From UBA7803 sp040219135 (lineage in GTDB: Bacteria > Pseudomonadota > Gammaproteobacteria > Pseudomonadales > Azotimanducaceae): a DNA stretch of 64,000 nucleotides. Made by a program: the position numbers and the translations under genes. A model generated the notes under the pieces. It saw nothing but the letters and a program-made list of their open reading frames with translations, searched no databases and was not told the DNA's origin. Below, one piece after another: positions 23,527-33,393 of the stretch. Every line of letters begins with the position of its first letter. Within the stretch, counting starts at the first letter, position 1. The stretch is from positions 294,135 to 358,134 of the forward strand of contig JAVJTA010000007.1 in the NCBI GenBank assembly GCA_040219135.1. Direction: 5' to 3'.

Positions 23527-26500
23527 GGAGTGGCTCCTTGCGCCGTGGCGTCGGGCGCGTCGTCGTACGAGGTTTCTTTCCGTGCGGGCGAGCCCGCCGC
23601 CGGGTGCTCGCGGCCGGTCAAGCGGGCAAGGCCATTGCGGGCGCCCTCGAGCAGCAGGATCAGGGCCGGAATCACGATCAGCACAAGCGCCGTGGCGAGG
23701 GCCAGGCCGAAGCACAGGGTTACGGCGATGGGCGCCAGATAGAACGCCAGGGTCGAGGTTTCGAACATCAGTGGCGACAGCCCGGCGATGGTGGTCAGCG
23801 ACGTCAGCAGCACCGCCCGGAAGCGCGCGCGCACCGCGTGCTCGAGGGCCGGGCGCAGGCGCTCGCCGTCCTCCATGCGGCGTTGCAGGAAGCTGATCAG
23901 CACGATGCCGTCGTTGACCACCACGCCGGTGAGCGAGAAGAACGCCAGCAGCGACATGGCGCCGATGTCCCAGCCGGTGATCCAGTGGCCGAGCACGGCG
24001 CCGGTCAGGCCGAAGGGTATGGCGGTCATGATCGCCAGGGGCCACAGGAACGAGGCGAACACCCAGGTCAGGATCAGGTAGATGAGCACCAGGGTGAGCA
24101 CGGCGCCGATGGCCATGGTGTCCAGCAGCACCTGATCTTCCCGGGACTTGCCGCCCAGGCCGAACTCGAGATCGTGGCGGCGCAGGATGTCCGGCAGCAC
24201 GTCGCGCTCCAGACGTGCCGTCAGCGCCAGCGCGTTGTTCACCTGGGGATCGACGTCGGCGCTCACGGTCACCGCGAGGCGGCCGTCTGTGTGGCGGATC
24301 AGGTCGATGCCGCGCCGGTTGTACAGGGTCGCGACGTTGCCGAGCGGGACGAAGGCGCCGTCGGCGGTGCGGATGGGAAACTGCGCCAGCCGTCCGAGGT
24401 CGTCGCGTTCGGCGTCCGGCAGCATGGCGCGTACTTCGATCTCCGACTCGTTCTCGTTGAAGATCTGCACCCGGCTGCCGCTGTACGCGGCGCGCAGCTG
24501 GGCGCCCACCGCTTCGGCGCTCAGGCCCAGAGAGCGTCCCGCCGGGGTCAGGGCGAAGATGATCTGCTCCCGGCCGTAGGGCAGATCGTCCACTACGTTG
24601 GCAACCCCGGGGTTCGCGGCCAGGGCCAGAGCCAGCTCCTCGGCGCCGGCCTTGAGCGCCTCGAGGTCGTCGCCGGAGAGGCGCAGCGACAGGTCCGGCT
24701 CGCCGTTGTTCTGGCCGCCGCTGACCTTCACCACCAGCTGCTCGACGAAGGCCGGGCGCTCGATCCGGGCGCGCCAGCGCTCGACGAACTCGGCGGGCCC
24801 CAGAGTCCGGTGCTCCTCGAAGGCGTAGTTGGCTTCGATGGACGCGTACTGCTCGCCCTCCATGCGGTCCTGATTCAGCGTCGCCAGATTGTGCTGGGTG
24901 ACCCAGCCGAGCAGGTTTTCCGACCCGGTCGCCTGGTCGACGGCGGCGAGTTCGGTTTCCAGGTGCTTGAGGAAATCCGTCTTGTCGGCATCCGTTGCGG
25001 TGGCGCTGAAGGCGACGTTGGCCTCGAGCCCTTCGAAGTCGAAACCGGTGACCAGGGCCACGCCGACGTGCTGTGAGGCGATCAGAGACAGCACGATCAT
25101 CATGCCGCCGATGGCCGCGCACAGGGTGGCGCCGGGGTAGTCGAGCGCCCGGCGCACCACGGGCATGAAGCGCTGGTCGCGAAAACGCGCCAGGCCAGCG
25201 TCGAAGCGCGCGCGCCAGGCGTTCTCCCAGCGCGGCGCCGGTTTGCCGAGGCTGTGCTTCAGGTGCGCGGGGAGGATCAGAAAGCACTCGGCCAGCGAGG
25301 CCAGGATGATGCACAGCAGCACCGTGGGCAGGGTGAGGATGATCTGCCCCATGGGGCCGCCGAACAGCAGCAGCGGTATGAAGGCGGCCAGCGTGGTGAG
25401 CGACGAGGTGGCTACCGGCACCCACATGCGTCGCGCGCTGCCGATGGCGGCTTCCGTGGGGCTGGCGCCGTTCTGATACAGCGTGGTGGCGTCCTCGCCG
25501 ACGACGATGGCGTCGTCGACGACGATCCCCAGCGCCATGACGAAGCCGATCAGGGCGATGATGCTGATGCCGTAGCCGAACAGCAGATGGAACAGGGCCA
25601 GCGCCATGAGAAAGCTCACGGGGATGCCCACCATCACCCACCAGCCTACGCGGCCGTTGAGGAACAGCAGCAGCATGACGATCACCAGCGCGAGACCGGA
25701 CGCGGCGTTCTCGCCGATCATCTCGAGCTGGGCGCCGAGCAGCGTCCAGATGTCCTGGACGAGACGCACCTGAACCCCGTCCGGCAGGGTCGGCCGCACT
25801 TCCTCGAGCCACTCGTCGACGACCTGATCGGCCCGGTAGGCGTCTGCCGCGGTGGCGCGCCAGAGTACCATCTCGATGGCGGCCTGGCCGTCCCGGGTGA
25901 CCAGCGGCTGACCGCGCTGGGGGCGGCGCTCCACGTCGGCGAGATCACCGAGCCGTACCAGCCGGTCGCCGCTCTCCACCAGCAGCGCTTCGAAGGCGTA
26001 CGGATCGCGCTTCTGGTCGATGCTGCGCAGCTGGCGGCTGCCCTGGCCGCTGCCGACCGTACCGGCGGGCACGTCGCGGCTCGCCCGGGCGACCCCGGCG
26101 GCAAGCTCGTCGAGGGTCATGCCGAGTTCGTGCAGGCGCCTGGCTGGCGTCAGCAGCGCGATCTCCTCTTTCGGCAGGCCGTCGTAGCGCACGCCCTCTA
26201 TGCCGCGCCGCATCAGCTCGCGCTCGAAGCCGCGTACGATCGGAATCAGCTCGCCGACCGCGCCGGGGCCGGTGACCTGGAGCACGGCGACGGGCTCGCG
26301 GTCGATGGCGCGGCCGACCACCGGCGGCTCGATGCCGGCCGGCAGGTTGCGGACGTTGGCCACGCGCTGCTTGACCTGATCGAGACCCAGGGTCATGTCG
26401 GCGTCGTAGTCGAACTCGACCCAGATCGAGGCGTTGCCGATCTCCGTTCGCGAACGCACCTCGTGGACGCCGTCGATGGTGCGCAGCTGCTGTTCGATGG

Positions 26501-26690
26501 GAACGGTCACCAGGGTTTCCATGTCTTCGGCGCCAGCGCCGCGCCATGGAACATCGACATAGACGACGGGAAAGGTCGCGGGCGGGTCGAGCTGGGACGG
26601 CATCACCCGGATGGCCCAGAGCCCGATCAGGATCATCATGACCATCAGCAGATTGGCGGCCACCCGATGTCTGGCGAAGATGTCGATCAT
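23523..26690 (-). CDS. RND efflux pump, AcrB/MdtB-type inner-membrane transporter
   Basis: Proton-driven exporter, 1055 aa, the usual RND length. It starts MIDIFARHRVAANLLMVMM, a first transmembrane helix of the family. TM4 carries the proton-relay pair in GFVMALGIVVDDAIVVGED near residue 396. TolC-docking and pore domains lie between TM1-TM2 and TM7-TM8. The final part has the SLLAFFSLTGVVVNDGIVL repeat of TM10. ATG 26690 was chosen over an open upstream frame because homology begins there. It is cotranscribed with the adaptor. Its drug or metal substrate is not readable. Confidence 0.93.
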   Translation of the reverse strand: MIDIFARHRVAANLLMVMMILIGLWAIRVMPSQLDPPATFPVVYVDVPWRGAGAEDMETLVTVPIEQQLRTIDGVHEVRSRTEIGNASIWVEFDYDADMTLGLDQVKQRVANVRNLPAGIEPPVVGRAIDREPVAVLQVTGPGAVGELIPIVRGFERELMRRGIEGVRYDGLPKEEIALLTPARRLHELGMTLDELAAGVARASRDVPAGTVGSGQGSRQLRSIDQKRDPYAFEALLVESGDRLVRLGDLADVERRPQRGQPLVTRDGQAAIEMVLWRATAADAYRADQVVDEWLEEVRPTLPDGVQVRLVQDIWTLLGAQLEMIGENAASGLALVIVMLLLFLNGRVGWWVMVGIPVSFLMALALFHLLFGYGISIIALIGFVMALGIVVDDAIVVGEDATTLYQNGASPTEAAIGSARRMWVPVATSSLTTLAAFIPLLLFGGPMGQIILTLPTVLLCIILASLAECFLILPAHLKHSLGKPAPRWENAWRARFDAGLARFRDQRFMPVVRRALDYPGATLCAAIGGMMIVLSLIASQHVGVALVTGFDFEGLEANVAFSATATDADKTDFLKHLETELAAVDQATGSENLLGWVTQHNLATLNQDRMEGEQYASIEANYAFEEHRTLGPAEFVERWRARIERPAFVEQLVVKVSGGQNNGEPDLSLRLSGDDLEALKAGAEELALALAANPGVANVVDDLPYGREQIIFALTPAGRSLGLSAEAVGAQLRAAYSGSRVQIFNENESEIEVRAMLPDAERDDLGRLAQFPIRTADGAFVPLGNVATLYNRRGIDLIRHTDGRLAVTVSADVDPQVNNALALTARLERDVLPDILRRHDLEFGLGGKSREDQVLLDTMAIGAVLTLVLIYLILTWVFASFLWPLAIMTAIPFGLTGAVLGHWITGWDIGAMSLLAFFSLTGVVVNDGIVLISFLQRRMEDGERLRPALEHAVRARFRAVLLTSLTTIAGLSPLMFETSTLAFYLAPIAVTLCFGLALATALVLIVIPALILLLEGARNGLARLTGREHPAAGSPARKETSYDDAPDATAQGATP

Positions 26691-27040
26691 GCAAGCCCCT
26701 CTGTTTCGGAAACCGATGAGGGTCTCCGGTAACCGTGCCCGCGTCCGGGTAAGGGGCCGCGACTTCGGGAGGGATGCGGCAACGGACGCAGGCACGAGGC
26801 TGACTCAGCCGGAGGAGGCTTTTCACGAAGCGTGCCAACCCGTCAGAGCCGGGAAATGCGCGGCCTGCAGGCGTTCAGCCGACGTCTGAGGGACGCGCCG
26901 CCGATCAGGAGTTGGTGGAAATCGCCAATCTTTGGCGCGGCTCCCGTGTCAGCGTCGACGCCCGCGCAGCCAAGCAAATCTTGGGCATACGGCGGCCGAT
27001 TTCCTTACAATACGCCGCTCGCCCGCAGCAGGAACGTTCA
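26691..27040. other. Intergenic region between the RND operon and cobS
   Basis: About 350 bp between two divergent operons. I see no gene. The frame that runs into cobS from 26912 codes for nothing recognisable. There is no conserved B12-box sequence, so no cobalamin riboswitch is supported. The only signal is a possible promoter near 26981-27011 facing cobS. Confidence 0.6.
26981..27011 (+). promoter_or_regulatory. Possible promoter of cobS-cobT
   Basis: TTGGGC at 26981-26986 and TACAAT at 27006-27011, with a 19-bp spacer, which is longer than ideal. It would place transcription start some 22 nt before the GTG. Confidence 0.35.
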
Positions 27041-28042
27041 GTGGCACACGAGGAAGCAGGCTTGTCGCCGGAGATGGTCCCCGATACCTCCGTTCACGTG
27101 CGCGAGGTGTTCGGCATCGATCAGGATCTGGACGTGCCCGCCTTCAGCCGTCGCACCGATTACGTGCCGGCGCTGGATGAAGACTACCGCTTCGACCGGG
27201 ACACCACGCTCGCGATTCTGGCCGGCTTCGCTCACAACCGCCGGGTGATGATTCAGGGCTACCACGGCACCGGCAAGTCCACCCACATCGAGCAGGTGGC
27301 GGCGCGGCTCAACTGGCCCTGTGTGCGCATCAACCTGGACAGCCACATCAGCCGCATCGACCTGATCGGCAAGGACGCCATCGTCATCAGGAACGGTCAG
27401 CAGATCACCGAATTCCGCGAAGGCATGCTGCCGTGGGCGCTGCAGCACCCGGTGGCACTGGTGTTCGACGAGTACGATGCCGGCCGCCCGGACGTGATGT
27501 TCGTGATCCAGCGGGTGCTCGAGGTGGAAGGCAAGCTGACCCTGCTGGACCAGAACAAGGTCATCGAGCCGCATCCGTACTTCCGCCTGTTCGCCACCAC
27601 CAACACCATCGGCCTCGGCGACACGACGGGCCTGTACCACGGCACCCAGCAGATCAACCAGGGTCAGATGGATCGCTGGAGCATCGTCACCACGCTGAAC
27701 TATCTGCCCCACGAGGCGGAAACCGAGATCGTCCTCGGCAAAGCCAAGCACTACGCCGAGACCGATCGTGGCCGGCGCACGGTCGCCAGCATGGTGGCGG
27801 TGGCGGAACTGACCCGCCAGGGTTTCATCAACGGCGACGTGTCCGTAGTGATGTCGCCGCGCACCGTGCTGACCTGGGCGCAGAATGCCGAGATCTTCGG
27901 CGACGTGGGCTTTGCCTTCCGGGTGACGTTCCTCAACAAGTGCGACGAGCTGGAGCGACCCATCGTGGCCGAGTACTACCAGCGCTGCATGGGCGAGGAT
28001 CTCGGCGACGCCACCCGGGGGATCACCCTGAAGAGCGCTTGA
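27041..28042 (+). CDS. cobS: Cobaltochelatase subunit CobS (AAA+ ATPase)
   Basis: ATPase subunit of aerobic cobaltochelatase, which with CobT and CobN inserts cobalt into hydrogenobyrinate a,c-diamide. 333 aa. The sequence is close to known CobS: VREVFGID at the N-terminus, DRDTTLAILAGF near residue 56, Walker A GYHGTGKSTH near residue 73, Walker B LVFDEYDAG near residue 139, and a FATTNTIGLGDTTGLYHG sensor segment near residue 187. The GTG start has an AGGAA Shine-Dalgarno 6 nt upstream. cobT begins 1 nt after the stop codon. Confidence 0.93.
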   Translation: MAHEEAGLSPEMVPDTSVHVREVFGIDQDLDVPAFSRRTDYVPALDEDYRFDRDTTLAILAGFAHNRRVMIQGYHGTGKSTHIEQVAARLNWPCVRINLDSHISRIDLIGKDAIVIRNGQQITEFREGMLPWALQHPVALVFDEYDAGRPDVMFVIQRVLEVEGKLTLLDQNKVIEPHPYFRLFATTNTIGLGDTTGLYHGTQQINQGQMDRWSIVTTLNYLPHEAETEIVLGKAKHYAETDRGRRTVASMVAVAELTRQGFINGDVSVVMSPRTVLTWAQNAEIFGDVGFAFRVTFLNKCDELERPIVAEYYQRCMGEDLGDATRGITLKSA

Positions 28043-28043
28043 G

Positions 28044-29861
28044 ATGGGGTCTGGCCCGGACGATCACCCTCTCGAGCCGTTCAAGCGGGCGACCACCGCG
28101 ACGATCCGCGCGCTTGCCGAGAACGACGAACTCGAGGTCAGCTTCGGGCAGGGCCCGCCGGTCGCGCGCGGCAACCGCATCCGCGTGCCGCTGCCCGGCA
28201 TCGGCGCGACCGAGGCGGAGATCGACGCGGTGCGCGGCATGGGCGACGAGTACGCGCTGAAGCTGCGCTATCACGACGAAGCCGAGCACCAGCGCCACGC
28301 CCCCAGCGGCGGCCCGGCCCAGGAAATGTTCCAGTGGATCGAGGATGCCCGCATCGCCTCCATCGGCTCCATGCGCATGGAGGGCGTGGCGCGCAACCTC
28401 GATGCTTCGCTGGAAGCCCAGTGCAGGCAGTCGGCGTTCGACACCATCACCGTGGAGTCGGAGGCGCCGCTGTCCGTGGCCGTTGGCCTGCTGGTGCGCC
28501 AGCATCTGACCGGACGGCCGCTGCCGCCCTCCGCGGAACACGTGGTGCAGTTCTGGCGTGACTACGTCGAGGAAAACGCCGGCGACGACATCGAAGCGCT
28601 CAAGGAGCACATCCTCGATCAGGGCCGGTTCGCCGACGCCTGCCGGCGGATCCTCGTCGACCTCGGCCTCGAAGCGGAACTCGAGGAGCCCACCGAGTAC
28701 GACGACAGCCAGGACGACGTCGAAAGCATGGACGAGGGCGAGGAGGCCGAGTCCGACATCTCGCCGGAGGACGTGATGCTCGACGACGACACCATGGTCG
28801 ACGAGAACGCCGAGGGCGAGTCGAGTCTGGTGGAGATGGACGCCGACGTCGACATGGACGACCTCGGCGCCGAGGCGGACCCCGACGAGCAGCCGCCGAA
28901 TCTGCCCGACGAGTCCGGGCGCATCCGCATGGACGTCAACTACCAGGCGTTCACCGAGAAGTTCGACGAGGTCGTGCGCGCCGAGGAGCTGTGCGATGCG
29001 GACGAGCTGCTGCGCCTGCGGGCGCTGCTCGACCAGCAGCTGCTGTCGCTGCAGCACGCCACCTCGAAGCTCGCCAACCGCCTGCAGCGCAAGCTCATGG
29101 CCAAGCAGAACCGCACCTGGGAGTTCGATCTCGAGGAAGGCATGCTCGACACCTCGCGGCTCGCCCAGGTGATCGCGGATCCCATGAACCCGCTCGCCTA
29201 CAAGCAGGAAAAGGAGATGACCTTCCGCGACACCGTGGTGACCATGCTGATCGACAGCTCCGGTTCCATGCGCGGCCGCTCCATCACCATCGCCGCCATG
29301 TGCGCGGACATTCTCGGCCGGACGCTCGAGCGCTGCTCCGTGCGGGTGGAGATACTCGGCTTCACCACCCGCGCCTGGCGCGGGGGCCAGTCGCGGGAGC
29401 AGTGGATCGCCGAAGGCAAGCCGGCCAACCCCGGGCGGCTGAACGATCTGCGCCACATCGTCTACAAGGCCGCGGACGATCCCTGGCAGCGCACCCGGCG
29501 CAACCTCGGGCTGATGATGCGCGAGGAGATGCTGAAGGAGAACATCGACGGCGAGGCGCTGATCTGGGCCCACAACCGCCTGGTGACCCGCGCCGAGCAG
29601 CGCAAGGTGCTCATGGTGATCTCTGACGGCCTGCCGGTGGACAACTCCACCCTGCTGGTGAATCCGAGCAACTATCTGGAGCAGCACCTCAAGTACGCCA
29701 TCGAGATGATCGAGAGCCACTCGCCGGTGGAGCTGATCGCCATCGGCATCGGCCACGATGTCACCCACCACTACCAGCGGGCGGTGACCATTACCGACGC
29801 CGAGCAGCTCGGCGGCGCCATGACCGATCAGCTCGCGGCATTGTTCGACATTCAGCACTGA
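28044..29861 (+). CDS. cobT: Cobaltochelatase subunit CobT (VWA domain)
   Basis: Partner of CobS, 605 aa. The N-terminal half is a CobT-specific region. A very acidic linker lies at about residues 215-290. A C-terminal VWA domain follows with the MIDAS motif LIDSSGSMRGRS near residue 403 and ISDGLPVDNS near residue 530. No cobN gene is in the window; the large chelatase subunit must be elsewhere, or the pair serves another chelatase. It starts within 2 nt of the cobS stop. No terminator is obvious before the next gene. Confidence 0.92.
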   Translation: MGSGPDDHPLEPFKRATTATIRALAENDELEVSFGQGPPVARGNRIRVPLPGIGATEAEIDAVRGMGDEYALKLRYHDEAEHQRHAPSGGPAQEMFQWIEDARIASIGSMRMEGVARNLDASLEAQCRQSAFDTITVESEAPLSVAVGLLVRQHLTGRPLPPSAEHVVQFWRDYVEENAGDDIEALKEHILDQGRFADACRRILVDLGLEAELEEPTEYDDSQDDVESMDEGEEAESDISPEDVMLDDDTMVDENAEGESSLVEMDADVDMDDLGAEADPDEQPPNLPDESGRIRMDVNYQAFTEKFDEVVRAEELCDADELLRLRALLDQQLLSLQHATSKLANRLQRKLMAKQNRTWEFDLEEGMLDTSRLAQVIADPMNPLAYKQEKEMTFRDTVVTMLIDSSGSMRGRSITIAAMCADILGRTLERCSVRVEILGFTTRAWRGGQSREQWIAEGKPANPGRLNDLRHIVYKAADDPWQRTRRNLGLMMREEMLKENIDGEALIWAHNRLVTRAEQRKVLMVISDGLPVDNSTLLVNPSNYLEQHLKYAIEMIESHSPVELIAIGIGHDVTHHYQRAVTITDAEQLGGAMTDQLAALFDIQH

Positions 29862-29968
29862 CCGTCCGGCATTTGGCGATAGTGGACCTCATCCACCTGA
29901 TCCGTTAGGATGCGCGCCGCAGCAGCCTGACCGCTGTTCTCAGTTGTCGTTGTTTGGAGAGAGTCACA

Positions 29969-32848
29969 ATGCGCAGACCCCTGCCGGCGCTTGCCATGGC
30001 GCCCGTTCCTTTGCTCGTTCTGAGTTTGTTCGCCCCCACCGCCAGCGCCGCGATCGAAGAGATCGTGGTGACCGCGCAGAAGCGCGAGGAAAGCCTGCAG
30101 GACGTGCCGATTTCGGTGTCGGCGTTCAACGCCGATCAGCTCGACCGCAAGCAGATCGATACCTTCAGCGACCTGCAGTTCAACGTGCCGAACGTGTCCT
30201 ACAGCAAGGGCAACTTCTCGGGCTCGAACTTCTCCATCCGCGGCCTCGGCACCGTGGCCGTGGGCACCAGCGCCGACTCCGGCGTCGGCGTGCACGTCAA
30301 CGACGTCTATCTGCAGTCGCCGCGGCTGTTCGAGACGGAGTACTACGACATCGAGCAGCTCGAAGTGCTGCGTGGGCCCCAGGGTACGCTGTTCGGCCGC
30401 AACGCCACCGCGGGCGCCATCAACATGAAAACCGCCCGGCCGCGCATCGGTGAGTTCACCACCGATCTGGAAGCCCAGTACGGCAACTACCAGCACGGCA
30501 AGATCAAAGGCGCCGTGAACATTCCGATCAGCGAACGGGTGGCCGGGCGCATCGCCGGCATCTGGCTGGATCGCGAGGGCTACACCGACAACGTGCTCAC
30601 CGGCAACGACGTCGACGACCGCAGCCAGTGGTCGGTGCGCGCTTCTCTGCGCATAGAGCCTACCGACAGCACGCTCATCGACCTCATCGCCTACACCTTC
30701 GAGGAGGACAGCTCGCGGACCCGCAGCCAGAAGCAGTTCTGCGACTTCGATCCGAGCGGCATTCTCGGCTGCCTGCCGACCACGCGCGGCACCGACGCGC
30801 CGAACCCGTTCTCCACGCTTGGCTACCTGCTGCCCTCGACGCTGATCGCGGGTCCGGCGCTCGGCTTGTTCAATCCGATCACCGACGCGGTGTCGCCGGC
30901 CGGCAATCCGGACGATCTGCGTGACGTCTCGGCGTTCTTCGACCCCGAGTACAAGGCCGAGGAAGATTTCTTCATGGTCGAGGTCAAGCAGACGGTCAAC
31001 GAATGGCTCGACATGACCTTCATCGGCGCGTATCAGGAAACCGAAGTGGTTTCCGAGCAGGACTACAACGGCACCGCCTCCGGCGCCACGGTAGCGCTGC
31101 CGGCGGCGTTCAACGCCGTCTTCCCGGGTGCTGCGGCGTTTCTGGGCACCGGCGCCGGCGGCCCGGCCCCGGTATCTACCCTGTCGAGCGTGCGGTCCTC
31201 GATTGGTCTGGCCAGCGGTGATTTCGTCCTCAGCGACACCTTCAGCGCCCAGGACACCTCAACCGCGTTCGCGGAGCAGACCAGCTTCGAGCTGCGCTTC
31301 AACTCCCAGTTCAACGGTCCGTTCAACTTCATGCTCGCGGGGTCGACCTTCGACTTCAAGAGCGAGACCGACTACTTCGTCCGCGCGGCGGGCCTCGACT
31401 ACTTCTCGGTGATCGGCGCCGGTCCCACCGCGACCCCGGCCGAGACCTTCACGGTTCTGGCGCCCGGCTATTTCAACAACGAGACGCCGCGCTTCGACCT
31501 GGAGTCCTGGGGCATTTTCGGCGAGGGCTACTACGACATCAGCGAGACCCTGAAGCTGACCGTCGGTCTGCGCTACAACGTGGATGACAAGTTCGTGCGC
31601 GATCGCTCGGTGCTGCTGAACGTGCCCGTGCAGGTCGACGTCAACACCGGCCAGGTCACCGCCTTCGGCACCCCGGTCAGCACCATCGATCAGGTCATCG
31701 AAGCCGGTGCCGCCGTCGGCGCTTTCGACGCCGACCCGAACGAGCCCGGAAGCCAGGTGTTCCGTGAAGACTCGGTCAAGTTCAAGGAGTGGACGGGCCG
31801 CATCGTCCTCGACTGGCTGCCCGAGGTGAGCTTCACCGACGAGACTCTGGTCTACGGCTCCTTCTCGCGGGGCTACAAGGGCGGCGGTATCAACCCGGCC
31901 ATCGACACCACGCTGTTCCCGAACACGCCGGAGACGTTCGCGCCCGAAGAAATCGACGCCTACGAGATCGGCACCAAGAACCAGCTCTGGGACAACCGCC
32001 TGCAGGCGAACCTGGCCGCCTTCTACTACGACTACAGCGGCCTGCAGGTGTCGAAGATCGTCAACCGCACCTCGGTCAACGAGAACATCGACGCCGAGAT
32101 CTACGGCATGGAAGGCGAGTTCCTGCTGGCGCCGAACGAGAACTGGCTGTTCAACGCCAACCTCAGCTACCTGAACACCGAGATCGGCGATTTCGAAACC
32201 ATCGACCCGCGGGATCCGACCCAGGGCCGCAGCGACGTCACCCTGATCAAGGACTTCGAGGCGTCGCACTGCGTGCTCGAGTTCAACGGCCAGGGTCCGG
32301 CGAGCGCCAACGCCGCGCTGCAGGGTTTCCTGGGGACGAACGGCGTGCCCTACATTCCGACCGGAGCCGCCACCGGCATTCCGACGACCCCGGGCGTGAC
32401 CGATTCCGCCATCAGCTCCTGTGCCGGGCTGCAGGCGATCGCGCCGGCCTTCGGCTACGGCTACAGCGACGGTATCACCACGAACGTCGACGGCAATTCG
32501 CTGCCCAACTCGCCGGAATTCACGGTGAGCCTCGGCGCCGAGTACACCCACTTCTTCGGTGACGGCGCCACTCTGTCGGGTCGTATCGACTACTACTGGC
32601 AGGACGACTACTCGGCGCGCATCTTCGACCGCGCGCTGGATCGGGTAGACGCCTGGGACGTCTGGAACGCTCAGGCCACCTACGTCAGCGCCACCGGTCA
32701 GTGGTGGACCCGGGCCTTCGTCCAGAACATCGAGAACGACGACGAGCTGACCGGGATCTACAGCACGGATCCGTCCAGCGGTCTGTTTACCAATGGCTTC
32801 TTCATCGAGCCGCGGCTGTTCGGGGTTTCGGTCGGGGTGCAGCTGTAG
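29969..32848 (+). CDS. TonB-dependent outer-membrane receptor
   Basis: 959 aa. Signal peptide of about 28 residues (ending TASA), TonB box region EEIVVTAQKREESLQDVP right after it, and plug domain with a VLRGPQGTLFGRNATAGAIN stretch near residue 137. The beta-barrel fills the rest, ending in the aromatic-type C-terminus GVSVGVQL. The ATG has a GGAGAGAG Shine-Dalgarno. This subfamily is abundant in hydrocarbon, steroid and carbohydrate users; the substrate is unknown. It lies downstream of cobST, but the plug is unlike BtuB, so I do not call it a cobalamin receptor. A strong terminator follows. Confidence 0.92.
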   Translation: MRRPLPALAMAPVPLLVLSLFAPTASAAIEEIVVTAQKREESLQDVPISVSAFNADQLDRKQIDTFSDLQFNVPNVSYSKGNFSGSNFSIRGLGTVAVGTSADSGVGVHVNDVYLQSPRLFETEYYDIEQLEVLRGPQGTLFGRNATAGAINMKTARPRIGEFTTDLEAQYGNYQHGKIKGAVNIPISERVAGRIAGIWLDREGYTDNVLTGNDVDDRSQWSVRASLRIEPTDSTLIDLIAYTFEEDSSRTRSQKQFCDFDPSGILGCLPTTRGTDAPNPFSTLGYLLPSTLIAGPALGLFNPITDAVSPAGNPDDLRDVSAFFDPEYKAEEDFFMVEVKQTVNEWLDMTFIGAYQETEVVSEQDYNGTASGATVALPAAFNAVFPGAAAFLGTGAGGPAPVSTLSSVRSSIGLASGDFVLSDTFSAQDTSTAFAEQTSFELRFNSQFNGPFNFMLAGSTFDFKSETDYFVRAAGLDYFSVIGAGPTATPAETFTVLAPGYFNNETPRFDLESWGIFGEGYYDISETLKLTVGLRYNVDDKFVRDRSVLLNVPVQVDVNTGQVTAFGTPVSTIDQVIEAGAAVGAFDADPNEPGSQVFREDSVKFKEWTGRIVLDWLPEVSFTDETLVYGSFSRGYKGGGINPAIDTTLFPNTPETFAPEEIDAYEIGTKNQLWDNRLQANLAAFYYDYSGLQVSKIVNRTSVNENIDAEIYGMEGEFLLAPNENWLFNANLSYLNTEIGDFETIDPRDPTQGRSDVTLIKDFEASHCVLEFNGQGPASANAALQGFLGTNGVPYIPTGAATGIPTTPGVTDSAISSCAGLQAIAPAFGYGYSDGITTNVDGNSLPNSPEFTVSLGAEYTHFFGDGATLSGRIDYYWQDDYSARIFDRALDRVDAWDVWNAQATYVSATGQWWTRAFVQNIENDDELTGIYSTDPSSGLFTNGFFIEPRLFGVSVGVQL

Positions 32849-32874
32849 GCTGCGCGGTTACCCCGCGCAAACGG

Positions 32875-32903
32875 AAAAGGGCCGCAACAGCGGCCCTTTT
32901 TTT
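32875..32903 (+). terminator. Rho-independent terminator after the first TonB receptor
   Basis: Stem GGGCCGC/GCGGCCC with AACA loop (32879-32896), T7 tract after and A4 before, so it can act on both strands. It lies between convergent genes. Confidence 0.88.
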
Positions 32904-32910
32904 GTCTGCA

Positions 32911-32963
32911 GGAGCGATCTCCCGATCGCGACGGTCTCAAGATCGCGATCGGGAGATCGCTCC
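32911..32963. repeat. REP-like palindrome A (perfect 21-bp arms)
   Basis: The left arm at 32911-32931 begins GGAGCGATCTCCCGATCG and is matched exactly by the right arm at 32943-32963, 11-bp loop. The right end continues into CTAC so that the unit edge reads GTAGGAGC on the minus strand. Same family as the elements at 40.5 and 59.26 kb. Confidence 0.85.
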
Positions 32964-32976
32964 TACGGTGGATGGC

Positions 32977-33264
32977 TCAGCCGACCACTTCCAGACGTTG
33001 GATTTCCGGCCGTCCGGCCATCACGCCGGCGAACTTGGCGCCCGACGCCTTGAAATGCTCGGACTGGCCGTGGGCCGCCAGAGCCTCGGCGTCCGTGTAG
33101 AGCTCGAGGACGATGTAGTTGCCCCCGTCGTCCTTGCACAGCGTGTAGAGCTGGTTGCCCGGTTCCTTGCTGCGCACGTCGGCGGCAAGGCCCAGCATGG
33201 CTTCCTCGAACTCCTTCTCCTTGCCCTTGGCGACGTTGAGCTTGGCGATCACGGCGATGGTCAT
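32977..33264 (-). CDS. Antibiotic biosynthesis monooxygenase (ABM) domain protein
   Basis: 95 aa, a single ferredoxin-like ABM domain as in quinol monooxygenases or YgiN. It starts MTIAVIAKLNVAKGKEKEFE and has the family GNQLYTLCKDDGG and YIVLELYTDAEALAAHGQSEHF segments. It lies divergent from the NUDIX gene, with AGGGG Shine-Dalgarno 7 nt before ATG. Substrate unknown; cofactor-free quinone or polyketide oxidation is usual for the family. Confidence 0.88.
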   Translation of the reverse strand: MTIAVIAKLNVAKGKEKEFEEAMLGLAADVRSKEPGNQLYTLCKDDGGNYIVLELYTDAEALAAHGQSEHFKASGAKFAGVMAGRPEIQRLEVVG

Positions 33265-33356
33265 GGCGTTTCCCCTCGATGCTTGGTTTGGTTTGATTGG
33301 TGCGCCCGAGGATAGCAGCCGCGCCGGGTCGGGCGAACTGTTTGCCGGGTCATCCG

Positions 33357-33362
33357 TATACT
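33357..33362 (+). promoter_or_regulatory. Possible -10 element of the NUDIX gene
   Basis: TATACT at 33357-33362, 32 bp before the ATG. No good -35 is seen at the right distance. The other side of the same gap carries the ABM promoter, not recognised. Confidence 0.3.
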
Positions 33363-33393
33363 GTTGGCCATTGAAGGCCGAAAAAACCACGCC

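Noticed and set aside
26691..27040. Cobalamin riboswitch before cobS
   Set aside because: No conserved B12-box or core was found in the gap.
26912..27040. N-terminal extension of CobS
   Set aside because: CobS homology starts at GTG 27041 with a good Shine-Dalgarno; the upstream codons show no family match.
29969..32848. BtuB-type cobalamin receptor linked to cobST
   Set aside because: The plug and TonB box belong to the VVTAQKREESLQDVP class common to other substrates; proximity alone is not enough.
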